Source of the DNA: Haliea sp.
Lineage (GTDB): Bacteria > Pseudomonadota > Gammaproteobacteria > Pseudomonadales > Halieaceae
Assembly (NCBI GenBank): GCA_016704305.1
Contig: JADJAL010000038.1
Location: 1 to 64,000, forward strand
Direction: 5' to 3'
Length of the DNA: 64,000 nt
Shown here in pieces: positions 47,755 to 55,686 of this stretch. The position numbers were made by a program, and so were the translations under genes. The notes under the pieces were generated by a model that was not told the origin of the DNA, searched no databases, and saw only the letters and a program-made list of their open reading frames with translations. The stretch's first letter is position 1; every line of letters starts with the position of its first letter.

Positions 47755-50355
47755 TCAACCCAACTGCGACGCGACCCACTCCGGCACAGCCTTCAACACT
47801 TCCGGCAAAGCCTGCACATCGGTGCCTCCGCCCTGGGCCATGTCGGGCTTGCCCCCGCCTTTGCCTCCGAGGCGCTCGGCAAATTCGCGCATCAAATCAC
47901 CCGCCTTGACGCGGCCAGTGAGATCCTTGGTGACACCGGCCGTCAAAGTGATTTTGTCGCCGCTGACCGCCGACAACAGTATGACCGCGCTCCCCAGCTT
48001 GTTCTTGCACTGGTCGAGCGTGTCGCGCAGCGATTTGGCATCGGCGCCTTCGACGTTCGCAGCCAGCACCTTGACGCCCTGCACGTCGACCGCTCCGGCG
48101 GTCAGGTCCGCGCCCGTCGACGTGGCGAGCTTCTGCTTGAGGCGGGCGATCTCCTTTTCGAGTTCGCGATTCTCGTTGCGCAATGCGGCGACTTTTGCGG
48201 ACACATTCTCCGCGTTGCCCTTCACCACCTCACAGACCGCCGCCAACTGTTGCTCGTTCTGGTCGACCAACGCCAGCGCACCGCTGCCGGTGACACCCTC
48301 GATGCGGCGCACGCCTGAGGCGACGCCAGACTCAGACACGATGCGCAGCAGGCCGATATCGCCGGTGCGCGCCGCGTGCGTGCCGCCACACAATTCCACG
48401 GAGAAATTGTCTTCTCCCATCGCGAGCACCCGCACTTCATCGCCGTATTTCTCGCCAAACAGGGCCATTGCGCCCGAGGCCACCGCATCGTCCATGGACA
48501 TCAGGCGGGTTTGCACCTCGGTGTTGGCGCGTATCTGCGCGTTCACCAGCGCCTCGATGGCCTTCAATTGCTGCGCGGTGACGCCTTCCGGATGGGAGAA
48601 GTCAAAGCGCAGCCGCTGCGAATCCACCAGCGAGCCCTTCTGCTGCACATGCTCGCCCAACACGCGACGCAGCGCCGCATGCAACAGGTGCGTGGCGCTG
48701 TGGTTGAGGCGCGTGCGCTGCCTGACGGCGGGGTCAACTTCCGCAGTGAGCGTGTCGCCGTGTTTCACGCTGCCCTGCAATACTTTGACGTGGTGCAGAT
48801 GCTGGTCAGAGGATTTCGTGGTGTTGGCCACCTCCACGCGGACATTGCCTGCGCTGAGATAACCCGTATCGCCCACCTGCCCGCCCGACTCGCCGTAGAA
48901 CGGCGTGCTGTCCAGCACGACGATACCGGCCTCATCCGTGCCAAGTTCAGCGACTTCCACCCCGTCGCGCAGCAGTGCAGTCACCACACCGGCTCCGCCC
49001 AGGCTGTCGTAACCGGTAAATCGGGTGCTGCCCTCCAGCTTGAGGATGTCGTTGTAATCCACCTTGAAGCTGCCGCCTTCCTGCGAGCGGGCGCGCTGTT
49101 CGGCCATCGCGGCGTCGTAGCCGGCGATGTCCAGCGTGAGGTTGCGCTCGCGCGCGATGTCGTTGGTCAGGTCCAGTGGGAAGCCGTAGGTATCGTAGAG
49201 TTTGAACACCACGTCACCGGGAATTTCAGAGCCGGTGAAACCCGCCAGCGCTTCCTCCAGGATTTGCATGCCGTTTTCCAGCGTGCGTGCGAACTGCTCC
49301 TCCTCGGCCAGCAATGCCTTTTCCGCATGCGCCTGCTGCTTGCGCAACTCAGGGTATGCGTCGCCCATCTGCGCGGCGAGCGTGGCCACCAGTTTATGGA
49401 AGAACGGTTTGGTGGCGCCGAGCTTGTTGCCGTGGCGAATCGCGCGGCGAATGATGCGGCGCAACACGTAGCCGCGCCCCTCATTGCCCGGCAGCACGCC
49501 GTCGACGACCAGGAACGTGCAGGAGCGGATGTGGTCGGCAATCACGCGCAACGAGCTTTGGTTAAGGTCTTTCACCTGCAATACCTGCGCGGCGGACTGG
49601 ATCAGCGCCTGGAACAGGTCGATCTCGTAGTTGCTGTGCACCTTCTGCATCACTGCGGCGATACGCTCAAGGCCCATGCCGGTATCCACGGAAGGCTGCG
49701 GCAGCGCGTGCAGCTCGCCGCTCTGGTCGCGGTTGTACTGCATGAACACCAGGTTCCAGATTTCGATATAGCGATCGAGGTGATCGTCCTTGCTGCCGGG
49801 CGGACCGCCCGGGACATCTTCACCGTGATCGTAGAATATTTCGCTGCAGGGTCCGCAGGGGCCGGTGTCGCCCATCTGCCAGAAATTGTCCTCGTCGAGA
49901 CGGGAGATACGCGCTTTCGGGAAGCCGATATCGTCTATCCAGATCTGCTCCGCCTCGTCATCGGAGACGTGCACCGTCACCCACAGTTTCTCCGGCGGCA
50001 GGCCCAACGTGCCGGTGAGAAACTCCCAGGCATAGCGGATCGCCTCGCGCTTGAAGTAATCGCCAAAACTGAAATTGCCCAACATCTCGAAGAACGTGTG
50101 ATGCCGCGCCGTGTAGCCGACGTTTTCCAGATCGTTGTGCTTGCCGCCGGCGCGCACGCAGCGCTGGCTGCTGGCGGCACGCACATAGGCGCGCGGGTCG
50201 GTGCCGAGGAAGGTGTCCTTGAACTGGTTCATGCCCGCATTGGTGAACAGCAGGGTCGGGTCGTTTACCGGCACCAGCGAACTGCTGGCCACGCGCGTGT
50301 GTCCATGCTCTTCAAAATAGGCCAGGAAGGCCTCGCGTATCTCTACGGTCTTCAT
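47755..50355 (-). CDS. alaS: Alanyl-tRNA synthetase
   Basis: 866 aa, close to the usual 870-880. The catalytic core has TNAGMNQFKDTFLG and class II motif 2 around RCVRAGGKHNDLENVG; the editing domain has RLNHSATHLLHAAL (HxxxH zinc/editing site) and CGGTHAARTGD. A coiled coil (VAALRNENRELEKEIARLKQKL) and the C-terminal DHHA1 domain with GGGKPDMAQGGG end it. It charges tRNA-Ala and clears mis-attached Ser and Gly. It lies downstream of the HIT gene by 38 bases and upstream of lysC. The frame is intact over 2.6 kb. Confidence 0.98.
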   Translation of the reverse strand: MKTVEIREAFLAYFEEHGHTRVASSSLVPVNDPTLLFTNAGMNQFKDTFLGTDPRAYVRAASSQRCVRAGGKHNDLENVGYTARHHTFFEMLGNFSFGDYFKREAIRYAWEFLTGTLGLPPEKLWVTVHVSDDEAEQIWIDDIGFPKARISRLDEDNFWQMGDTGPCGPCSEIFYDHGEDVPGGPPGSKDDHLDRYIEIWNLVFMQYNRDQSGELHALPQPSVDTGMGLERIAAVMQKVHSNYEIDLFQALIQSAAQVLQVKDLNQSSLRVIADHIRSCTFLVVDGVLPGNEGRGYVLRRIIRRAIRHGNKLGATKPFFHKLVATLAAQMGDAYPELRKQQAHAEKALLAEEEQFARTLENGMQILEEALAGFTGSEIPGDVVFKLYDTYGFPLDLTNDIARERNLTLDIAGYDAAMAEQRARSQEGGSFKVDYNDILKLEGSTRFTGYDSLGGAGVVTALLRDGVEVAELGTDEAGIVVLDSTPFYGESGGQVGDTGYLSAGNVRVEVANTTKSSDQHLHHVKVLQGSVKHGDTLTAEVDPAVRQRTRLNHSATHLLHAALRRVLGEHVQQKGSLVDSQRLRFDFSHPEGVTAQQLKAIEALVNAQIRANTEVQTRLMSMDDAVASGAMALFGEKYGDEVRVLAMGEDNFSVELCGGTHAARTGDIGLLRIVSESGVASGVRRIEGVTGSGALALVDQNEQQLAAVCEVVKGNAENVSAKVAALRNENRELEKEIARLKQKLATSTGADLTAGAVDVQGVKVLAANVEGADAKSLRDTLDQCKNKLGSAVILLSAVSGDKITLTAGVTKDLTGRVKAGDLMREFAERLGGKGGGKPDMAQGGGTDVQALPEVLKAVPEWVASQLG

Positions 50356-50393
50356 ATTCAGTCTCGGTTGTGCAGCGCGCGGCGCGGCATTGT

Positions 50394-50741
50394 TCAGCCT
50401 GCCAAATGACCTTCGGCGAAGGGTCTGCCGGCAATAATGTGCAGGTGCAGGTGAAAGACAGTCTGGCCGGCGCCCGCGCCGTTGTTGACTATCAGGCGAA
50501 AGGCGTCGCTGACACCCAGTTGCGCGGCCACTTTACCAGCCGCCAGCAGCAAATGGCCCAGCAGCGCCTGGTCATCCTGCTCGGCATCCACCAGCCGGGG
50601 TATGCCGCGCTTGGGAATTACCAGCACATGGACCGGCGCCTGGGGATTAATATCGTTGATAGCGATGCAGTGCTCGTCCTCGTACAGGAACTTGCTGGGA
50701 ATTTCACCGCGGATGATTTTGCCGAAAATGGTATCTGACAT
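50394..50741 (-). CDS. HIT family protein, HinT-like
   Basis: 115 aa. The histidine triad VFHLHLHIIAGRPF near the C-terminus and CIAINDINPQAPVHVLVIPKRGI in the middle are standard for HinT-type purine nucleoside phosphoramidases. The protein is cytoplasmic, with a zinc-independent catalytic His. It is 19 bases downstream of the Trm112-like gene and 38 upstream of alaS, so all three may be one transcript. Confidence 0.93.
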   Translation of the reverse strand: MSDTIFGKIIRGEIPSKFLYEDEHCIAINDINPQAPVHVLVIPKRGIPRLVDAEQDDQALLGHLLLAAGKVAAQLGVSDAFRLIVNNGAGAGQTVFHLHLHIIAGRPFAEGHLAG

Positions 50742-50760
50742 GCGAGGATCTACCTTTTAC

Positions 50761-50949
50761 CTACCCCAGTTTTTCATCTGCCGTGAGCTGCCTTGCCTCG
50801 CTTTCCAACATCACCGGGATGCCGTCGCGCACCGGATCGGCGAGCCCGGACGCCCTGCAGATCAATTCGTTCTTGTCCTTATCGTATTCCACCGGCGCCT
50901 TGGTGACCGGGCAAACCAGAATACTGAGCAATCGCTTATCGATCATCAC
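50761..50949 (-). CDS. Trm112-like zinc-ribbon protein (YcaR family)
   Basis: 62 aa. RLLSILVCPVTKAPVEYDKDKNELICRASG and DGIPVMLESEARQL are the family hallmarks: a CPV start of the zinc-ribbon fold and the DGIPVML strand. Eukaryotic relatives activate methyltransferases; the bacterial role is not firmly known. Of the four ligand positions only two cysteines remain, which is common in bacterial members. First gene of the set leading to HIT and alaS. Confidence 0.88.
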   Translation of the reverse strand: MMIDKRLLSILVCPVTKAPVEYDKDKNELICRASGLADPVRDGIPVMLESEARQLTADEKLG

Positions 50950-51021
50950 GAATCCACACTACGAATGAGGGCTGGCATTATACGGGCTTTTTCGGGGTTT
51001 TGGCATCGGTGGTGCCACGGA

Positions 51022-51067
51022 TTGCTGCGGCGTTTTATTGCCGCGTTTTGTTGCCGCGTTTTGTTGC
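51022..51067 (+). repeat. Short tandem repeat upstream of greB
   Basis: Three imperfect copies of a 13-base unit (TTGCCGCGTTTTG-like) end 29 bases before the greB start. It may come from slippage; no regulatory role is visible. Confidence 0.5.
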
Positions 51068-51095
51068 AGAGTAGAAGTGCGGCTAAGATGGCGCC

Positions 51096-51602
51096 ATGAC
51101 ACGCTACCGACCACCGCGCCAGCGCGGATCAACCTACATCACCCCCGAGGGCGAACTCGCCCTGCGCGAGGAATTGCACCAGTTGTGGAAAGTCGAGCGA
51201 CCAACCGTGGCCGACGCGGTGCATGAAGCCGCCAAGAACGGCGATCGTTCCGAAAACGGCGATTACATCTACGGCAAACGCCGCCTGCGCGAAATCGATT
51301 CACGCGTGCGCTTTCTCAACAAGCGCCTCGATGAACTGGAAGTGGTGCGGCGAATTCCCGACGATAAGGACAAAATCTATTTCGGCGCGTGGGTCACGCT
51401 GGAGAGCGCCGAGGGCGAGGAGACCTGCTGGCGCGTGGTCGGCCCGGATGAATTCGACCTCGCGAGCGGCAAACTCAGCATGGATTCACCGCTGGCCCGC
51501 GCATTGCTGGGCAAACACCTGGACGATGAAATCCAGGTGCAAAGCCCGTCGGGGCAGCAGGTGTATTACGTCACCGACATCCGATACATCAATAGAGATT
51601 AA
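51096..51602 (+). CDS. greB: Transcription elongation factor GreB
   Basis: 168 aa. STYITPEGELALREELHQLW starts the coiled-coil; AAKNGDRSENGDYIYGKRRLREID is the loop with the acidic tip that enters the RNA polymerase channel. The C-terminal FKBP-like domain has YFGAWVTLESAEGEE, GKLSMDSPLARALLGK and YVTDIRYINRD. It triggers cleavage of backtracked RNA, and its length and basic patch suit GreB rather than GreA. Transcribed alone. A 6-bp hairpin, CTCGTC/GACGAG (51603-51619), directly follows the stop. Confidence 0.96.
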   Translation: MTRYRPPRQRGSTYITPEGELALREELHQLWKVERPTVADAVHEAAKNGDRSENGDYIYGKRRLREIDSRVRFLNKRLDELEVVRRIPDDKDKIYFGAWVTLESAEGEETCWRVVGPDEFDLASGKLSMDSPLARALLGKHLDDEIQVQSPSGQQVYYVTDIRYINRD

Positions 51603-51758
51603 CTCGTCGATTGGACGAGGCGGCGTGTAGGCGGGGGGTGCGAGGCAGGACGGCGAGCCGGAGCCTGCCCCTGTTTCTGGGCATGGGTTCACGGCGTGTC
51701 CCGGCGGGCCATACACGCTAAAACGCCGGAGCTGGCCCGCAATACAGTTCCAAGTCGC

Positions 51759-54023
51759 CTAAAACGTAAACACCGTGCCGCGCTGCGACGAGAGCGGCAC
51801 TGGCATCAGGCCCGGCACATAGCCGTCCGTGGTGCACGGCACGCTGGGGACACAGGTATCGACAAACTTGCCCTCGCCTTCGGGCTTGAGGAAGGCCGAT
51901 TTCTGCGCCTGCGCCACCGGGTCCTTGCGCGGCAGGCTGTGCGGATCGTAGCCAAAGTCCGGTTCAAACGGCGGGGTGTTGCTCGAGGGCGGCGGGGCCG
52001 TGCCACCGCGCGAGGAGCCGCCGCCTATCGGCCCGTTGTCCCAGATGGTCAACACTGAACCGGTCACGTCACCTGCGGGAACCGGCTGCAGTGCGACATA
52101 GGGATTGCTGTCCGGATGCCGACCCTCTTCCACCGCAGGCACGCGCAGATAGGCGCCAATCGTGCGCGCCATAAATTCCGCTGACCACATGCTGACCTGG
52201 TGATCGCCATACGCCACTTGCAGCAGTACGGCGTGCGAGGGCGTATTCGGCAGAGGGTTGTTCTGGATATGGTAGGCATAGCCGCTGGATTCCGCCCTGT
52301 CCCACAGCATCTGCGCCATGGACAGCAGGAAGGACTGGTCCTTGACGCTGGGGTAACCACCGCCGGTGGGGCCGGTCGCGCTGCCCGTGAAAAACAGGCT
52401 GTAATCCTCAAAATCGATGCTGCGCCGCAGCAGCAGGCTGTACGCCATGCCCGGTACGCCGAGCACGCCGCGCGTTACGTCCTGTATCACGCCCATCAGC
52501 GCGCCGCCGAGGATGCCGCCCTGGCTGTTGCCATCGTAGTAGACATTGCGATTATCAAAGACCGGCATGCCGCCAGCCTGGAAATTGGGATCATTGCGGA
52601 ACCCAAGGTCGTGCTTGAGCAATCGCGCCAGGTACATGAAGTTGAGGAAGCCCTGCTGCTGCCGGTCAAAGACGGGGGTTAGCAAGCTGAAATCCTGCAG
52701 CGCCTGAACCGCGAAGCCGGCATCCTCAGAGGCGAAGCCGCTCCAGTCGGTCGCGCAGAACATCATCTGGTGGGTGTCGGCCATGATGTCCACGTTGTTG
52801 CCGGTACCGCCCTTCACTTCCGAGGCACTGCCCAGCAGGCCATGGCCGTACAGCGACGGACGCGCCAGTGCTTTCGGCGCAACGCTGAAATCCTCCGCCA
52901 CCGAGCGCGCGATACGGCACACGAAACGCGCCTCGAACAGGTTGTCGCCGCCGATGCGATCCGGCAATCCATCGTTCGGTGTGTCGTAGAAGAAACTGGA
53001 GCCAGGGCTACCGGTATCGGAATTGAGGAAATTGGGCACCATGTATGTGCCGGAGATTTCGCGGGAAATCTGTTCGTCCTCGCCGTCCTGGCAACCGTCA
53101 TCGCCGCAGGTGGCAAAATCAATTACCGAGGTCACGCTGTAACCCGGCACCGCGCCGCCGAGGCTGGCAAATGCCTCATCGCGAATGTGCAGCATGCGCT
53201 CGGTGATGTTCTCCACGCTGGCGATGTTGAAATCCCAGGCCAGGTAGAGGTCGTCGCGCGCCACGCCGGCGTTTTCGAGGGTCTCGAACATCTCTTCCAT
53301 AGACTCACGCCGCGCCTCTATCGCCGCGTTATCGGTGAGCGTGGCATCGCGAAACGCGCGGAACACCGCCGGCGCTTCCAGCAGTTCACCGGCGGCGTTG
53401 CGCAGCTTGCGCAGTGCCACGATGTAACGCTCGCCGCGCTCGAACTGGACCATCGGGCGAATGATAAACGCCTGCTCCGCCGGGTCATCGGTATTCGCAT
53501 CCAGTTCAGAGAAAATCAGGTGCGGCTCACCGGTGCTGGCGCGAATCACCACCACCGGGGAATCGGCCTCCAGCGAACGCGAGAGGTCGGAGAGTCGCGG
53601 AGCGCCGGTCTGGTCCAGATCGAGGCCCGGCACCTGGGCCAGAATCTTCTGCGAGGGTGAAAAACCGTCGTTGCGATTGAACTCGGCGGTATCCACCGGC
53701 ACGCCCTGCTTGTTCACCGGCATCGACGCGACTGCGAGATTCACGCGCCGCCCTGTCACCGTCGAGTCGTCCGCGACGGTGAACACGCTGCTCGGCCAGG
53801 GGAACATACAATTGACCGCGTCCAGCATCTCGCAGCGATCGGCGTTAGGGGTCTCAATGCTTATCGGTGGGGGTGGCGGCGGTGGCGGAGGGGGTGGCGG
53901 CTCGACCACGGTAGTACCGGGCGAATTATTGTTATTGCCATTGGAACAAGCCCCGAGCACTGCGGCCATTGCCAAGGCCGACATCAATGCCAACAGGGAT
54001 GTGTATTTCTTAAGGTATCTCAT
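51759..54023 (-). CDS. Lipoprotein of unknown family with polyproline linker and hydrolase-like motif
   Basis: 754 aa. Lipobox VLGAC gives lipidated Cys26, then an Asn/Gly linker and twelve consecutive prolines at about 44-55. The body starts TPNADRCEMLDAVNCMFPWPSSVF. YYDGNSQGGILGGALMG near residue 490-507 looks like an alpha/beta-hydrolase nucleophile elbow with Ser in GNSQGG. The C-terminal region has a glycine/serine/proline-rich disordered stretch (GGGSSRGG) before the last 60 residues. It is anchored to a membrane facing the periplasm or the outside. I know similar proteins only as uncharacterised, so esterase activity is inferred from the one motif. Transcribed alone, 155 bases from greB. 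Confidence 0.65.
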   Translation of the reverse strand: MRYLKKYTSLLALMSALAMAAVLGACSNGNNNNSPGTTVVEPPPPPPPPPPPPISIETPNADRCEMLDAVNCMFPWPSSVFTVADDSTVTGRRVNLAVASMPVNKQGVPVDTAEFNRNDGFSPSQKILAQVPGLDLDQTGAPRLSDLSRSLEADSPVVVIRASTGEPHLIFSELDANTDDPAEQAFIIRPMVQFERGERYIVALRKLRNAAGELLEAPAVFRAFRDATLTDNAAIEARRESMEEMFETLENAGVARDDLYLAWDFNIASVENITERMLHIRDEAFASLGGAVPGYSVTSVIDFATCGDDGCQDGEDEQISREISGTYMVPNFLNSDTGSPGSSFFYDTPNDGLPDRIGGDNLFEARFVCRIARSVAEDFSVAPKALARPSLYGHGLLGSASEVKGGTGNNVDIMADTHQMMFCATDWSGFASEDAGFAVQALQDFSLLTPVFDRQQQGFLNFMYLARLLKHDLGFRNDPNFQAGGMPVFDNRNVYYDGNSQGGILGGALMGVIQDVTRGVLGVPGMAYSLLLRRSIDFEDYSLFFTGSATGPTGGGYPSVKDQSFLLSMAQMLWDRAESSGYAYHIQNNPLPNTPSHAVLLQVAYGDHQVSMWSAEFMARTIGAYLRVPAVEEGRHPDSNPYVALQPVPAGDVTGSVLTIWDNGPIGGGSSRGGTAPPPSSNTPPFEPDFGYDPHSLPRKDPVAQAQKSAFLKPEGEGKFVDTCVPSVPCTTDGYVPGLMPVPLSSQRGTVFTF

Positions 54024-54097
54024 GGACTTACTCCACTTTGCGTATTCTGTAGCAGCGTTATAGGTATATTTGTGACTATTCGAACAGGCTCTGTGCG

Positions 54098-55318
54098 CTA
54101 GCGCAATGCACCGTACACAATATTCTCCAACTGACCGCGGAAGTTAAACGTCCGGGAGGGCATCAACTGGGTCATGAAGATCACCACCAGTTCCTCCACC
54201 GGGTCTACCCAGAATAGCGTACTGGCCAGTCCGCCCCAGAAATAGCTCCCGGTGGAACCGGGGTAGCCATTGCGCACCGGGTCGACTTTCATCGCGAATC
54301 CCAGGCCGAATCCCACGCCCGCATACTCGGACTCACTGAAACCGCCGGTCGCAAATTCCGTCATATCCGCACCGCCGGGCAGGTGATTGCGGGTCATGAA
54401 GTCGAGCGTGCGCGAGCCAATGATCCTGACGCCATCCACCGTACCGCCCGCCAGCAGCATCTGGCAAAAGCGGTAGTAATCGCCGACCGTGGAAATCAGT
54501 CCACCGCCGCCGGAAAAGAAGCTGCGGTTGGTGAAACGGCTGTCCTGTCCGTCGTCATTCAACACCATCTCCTTTTTCAGATTGCGCTCGTAGCAGGAGG
54601 CGAAGCGCACTGCCTTGTCCGGTTCGATGTTGAAGCTCGTATCGACCATGCCCAATGGTTCGAAAATTGTCGCGCGCAGGTAATCGGGCAGGCTTTGCCC
54701 GCTGATCACCTCCACCAAATACCCCAGCACGTCGGTGGCCAGCGAATAGTTCCAGCGTTCGCCCGGCGAAAACTCCAGCGGCAGTTGCGCCAGCTGGTCA
54801 ATCATATGCTGCAATGTGTACCCGGGCTGCGGATTGCCCACCTGCAGTTTGCGATAGGCGTAATCGATGTTGGTGGCGCGCAGGAAATCGTAGGTCAGTC
54901 CACTGGTGTGCATCAGCAGGTCGCGGATGGTCATCGGGCGTTTGGGCGGCGCTGTCGCAAACAGCGGGTACGAGCCTGCCGTCCATACGCCGAGGTTGCG
55001 CCACGCGGGAATAAACCGGTGCACCGGATCATCCAGCGAAAACAGCCCGCGCTCGTGCAGCGTCATCAGTGCCAGCGAGGTGATCGGCTTGGACATGGAG
55101 TAGATGCGGAAAATGCTGTCCTCGGTCATCGGCGTGCCGCGCGCGACATCACGCTGGCCCTGGATATCGAGGAAACACGCCTGGCCGCGACGCGCCACCA
55201 GCGTGATGCTGCCGGGTATCTTGCCCGGCCCGACATAGCGCTTGCCCAGGTGCTCTGTCACTCGCGCCAACTGCCCACTGTCGAGTCCTACAGATTCGGG
55301 TGTAACAAGCTGCAACAC
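54098..55318 (-). CDS. Serine hydrolase, beta-lactamase class C / esterase EstB-like
   Basis: About 406 aa from GTG 55318, chosen because GAGG lies eight bases upstream and the family starts here (LQLVTPESVGLDSGQLARV). SMSK (Ser74, Lys77) is the SxxK nucleophile pair, and WNYSLATDVLGYLVEVISG carries the tyrosine motif of the esterase branch. The rest (FSGGGGLISTVGDYYRFCQMLL, GYPGSTGSYFWGGLASTLFWVDP) is typical of EstB-like esterases and 6-aminohexanoate-dimer hydrolase relatives. No signal peptide is seen, so it is probably cytoplasmic. It diverges from gcvP across a large palindromic element. Confidence 0.88.
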   Translation of the reverse strand: MLQLVTPESVGLDSGQLARVTEHLGKRYVGPGKIPGSITLVARRGQACFLDIQGQRDVARGTPMTEDSIFRIYSMSKPITSLALMTLHERGLFSLDDPVHRFIPAWRNLGVWTAGSYPLFATAPPKRPMTIRDLLMHTSGLTYDFLRATNIDYAYRKLQVGNPQPGYTLQHMIDQLAQLPLEFSPGERWNYSLATDVLGYLVEVISGQSLPDYLRATIFEPLGMVDTSFNIEPDKAVRFASCYERNLKKEMVLNDDGQDSRFTNRSFFSGGGGLISTVGDYYRFCQMLLAGGTVDGVRIIGSRTLDFMTRNHLPGGADMTEFATGGFSESEYAGVGFGLGFAMKVDPVRNGYPGSTGSYFWGGLASTLFWVDPVEELVVIFMTQLMPSRTFNFRGQLENIVYGALR

Positions 55319-55409
55319 TGGCGCGACCTCGCGGCGACTGAAAGGCGACCAGTGATACCTGCGTGAGCGTGAAAGGCAAGTGCATGCCAATATGTTAGCG
55401 GCTCAGTTT

Positions 55410-55566
55410 GAAAATTGCCTGATCGCCGAGAAAGCCTGCGAGGCATCATCTACAGGCGGCACGCCAAAAGCGACATCCTGTGCAGGCCCGAGGCGACATC
55501 CATGTGCGCTTTTGGCGGCCCCGACTGCAGTGATGCCTCGCAGACTTTCGACGCTCAGCAATTTCC
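55410..55566. repeat. 157-bp imperfect palindrome between serine hydrolase and gcvP
   Basis: Arms of about 65-70 bases fold back on each other: GAAAATTGC (55410) with GCAATTTCC (to 55566), CTGCGAGGCATCA (55436-55448) with its exact complement at 55531-55543, and GCCAAAAGCG (55463-55472) with its exact complement at 55507-55516, around a 34-base centre. No gene fits it. It may be a miniature mobile or dispersed element, or a structured leader for gcvP. It shows no similarity to the hairpins at 5.7 kb. Confidence 0.65.
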
Positions 55567-55686
55567 AAACTTCGCGACCGCGCCAGACGACAAAACATTG
55601 CCCGCCAGCGGCCTATCTTGATACCATCGCCGCTTCCACGCGTATCCGCTACAGCAACCATCCCTTTGGTAACCCACGGAGCACCC

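Noticed and set aside
48376..50409. 677-codon open frame on the plus strand across alaS
   Set aside because: It is the antisense shadow of alaS in a GC-rich genome; it has a low-complexity His/Arg/Ala composition and no family motif, while alaS on the other strand is intact and fully recognisable.
55410..55566. Integron attC site
   Set aside because: The outer ends lack the RYYYAAC/GTTRRRY core pair, and no integrase or cassette array is near.
55391..55686. Glycine riboswitch ahead of gcvP
   Set aside because: The expected tandem aptamer core motifs were not seen; the structure present is a simple long palindrome.
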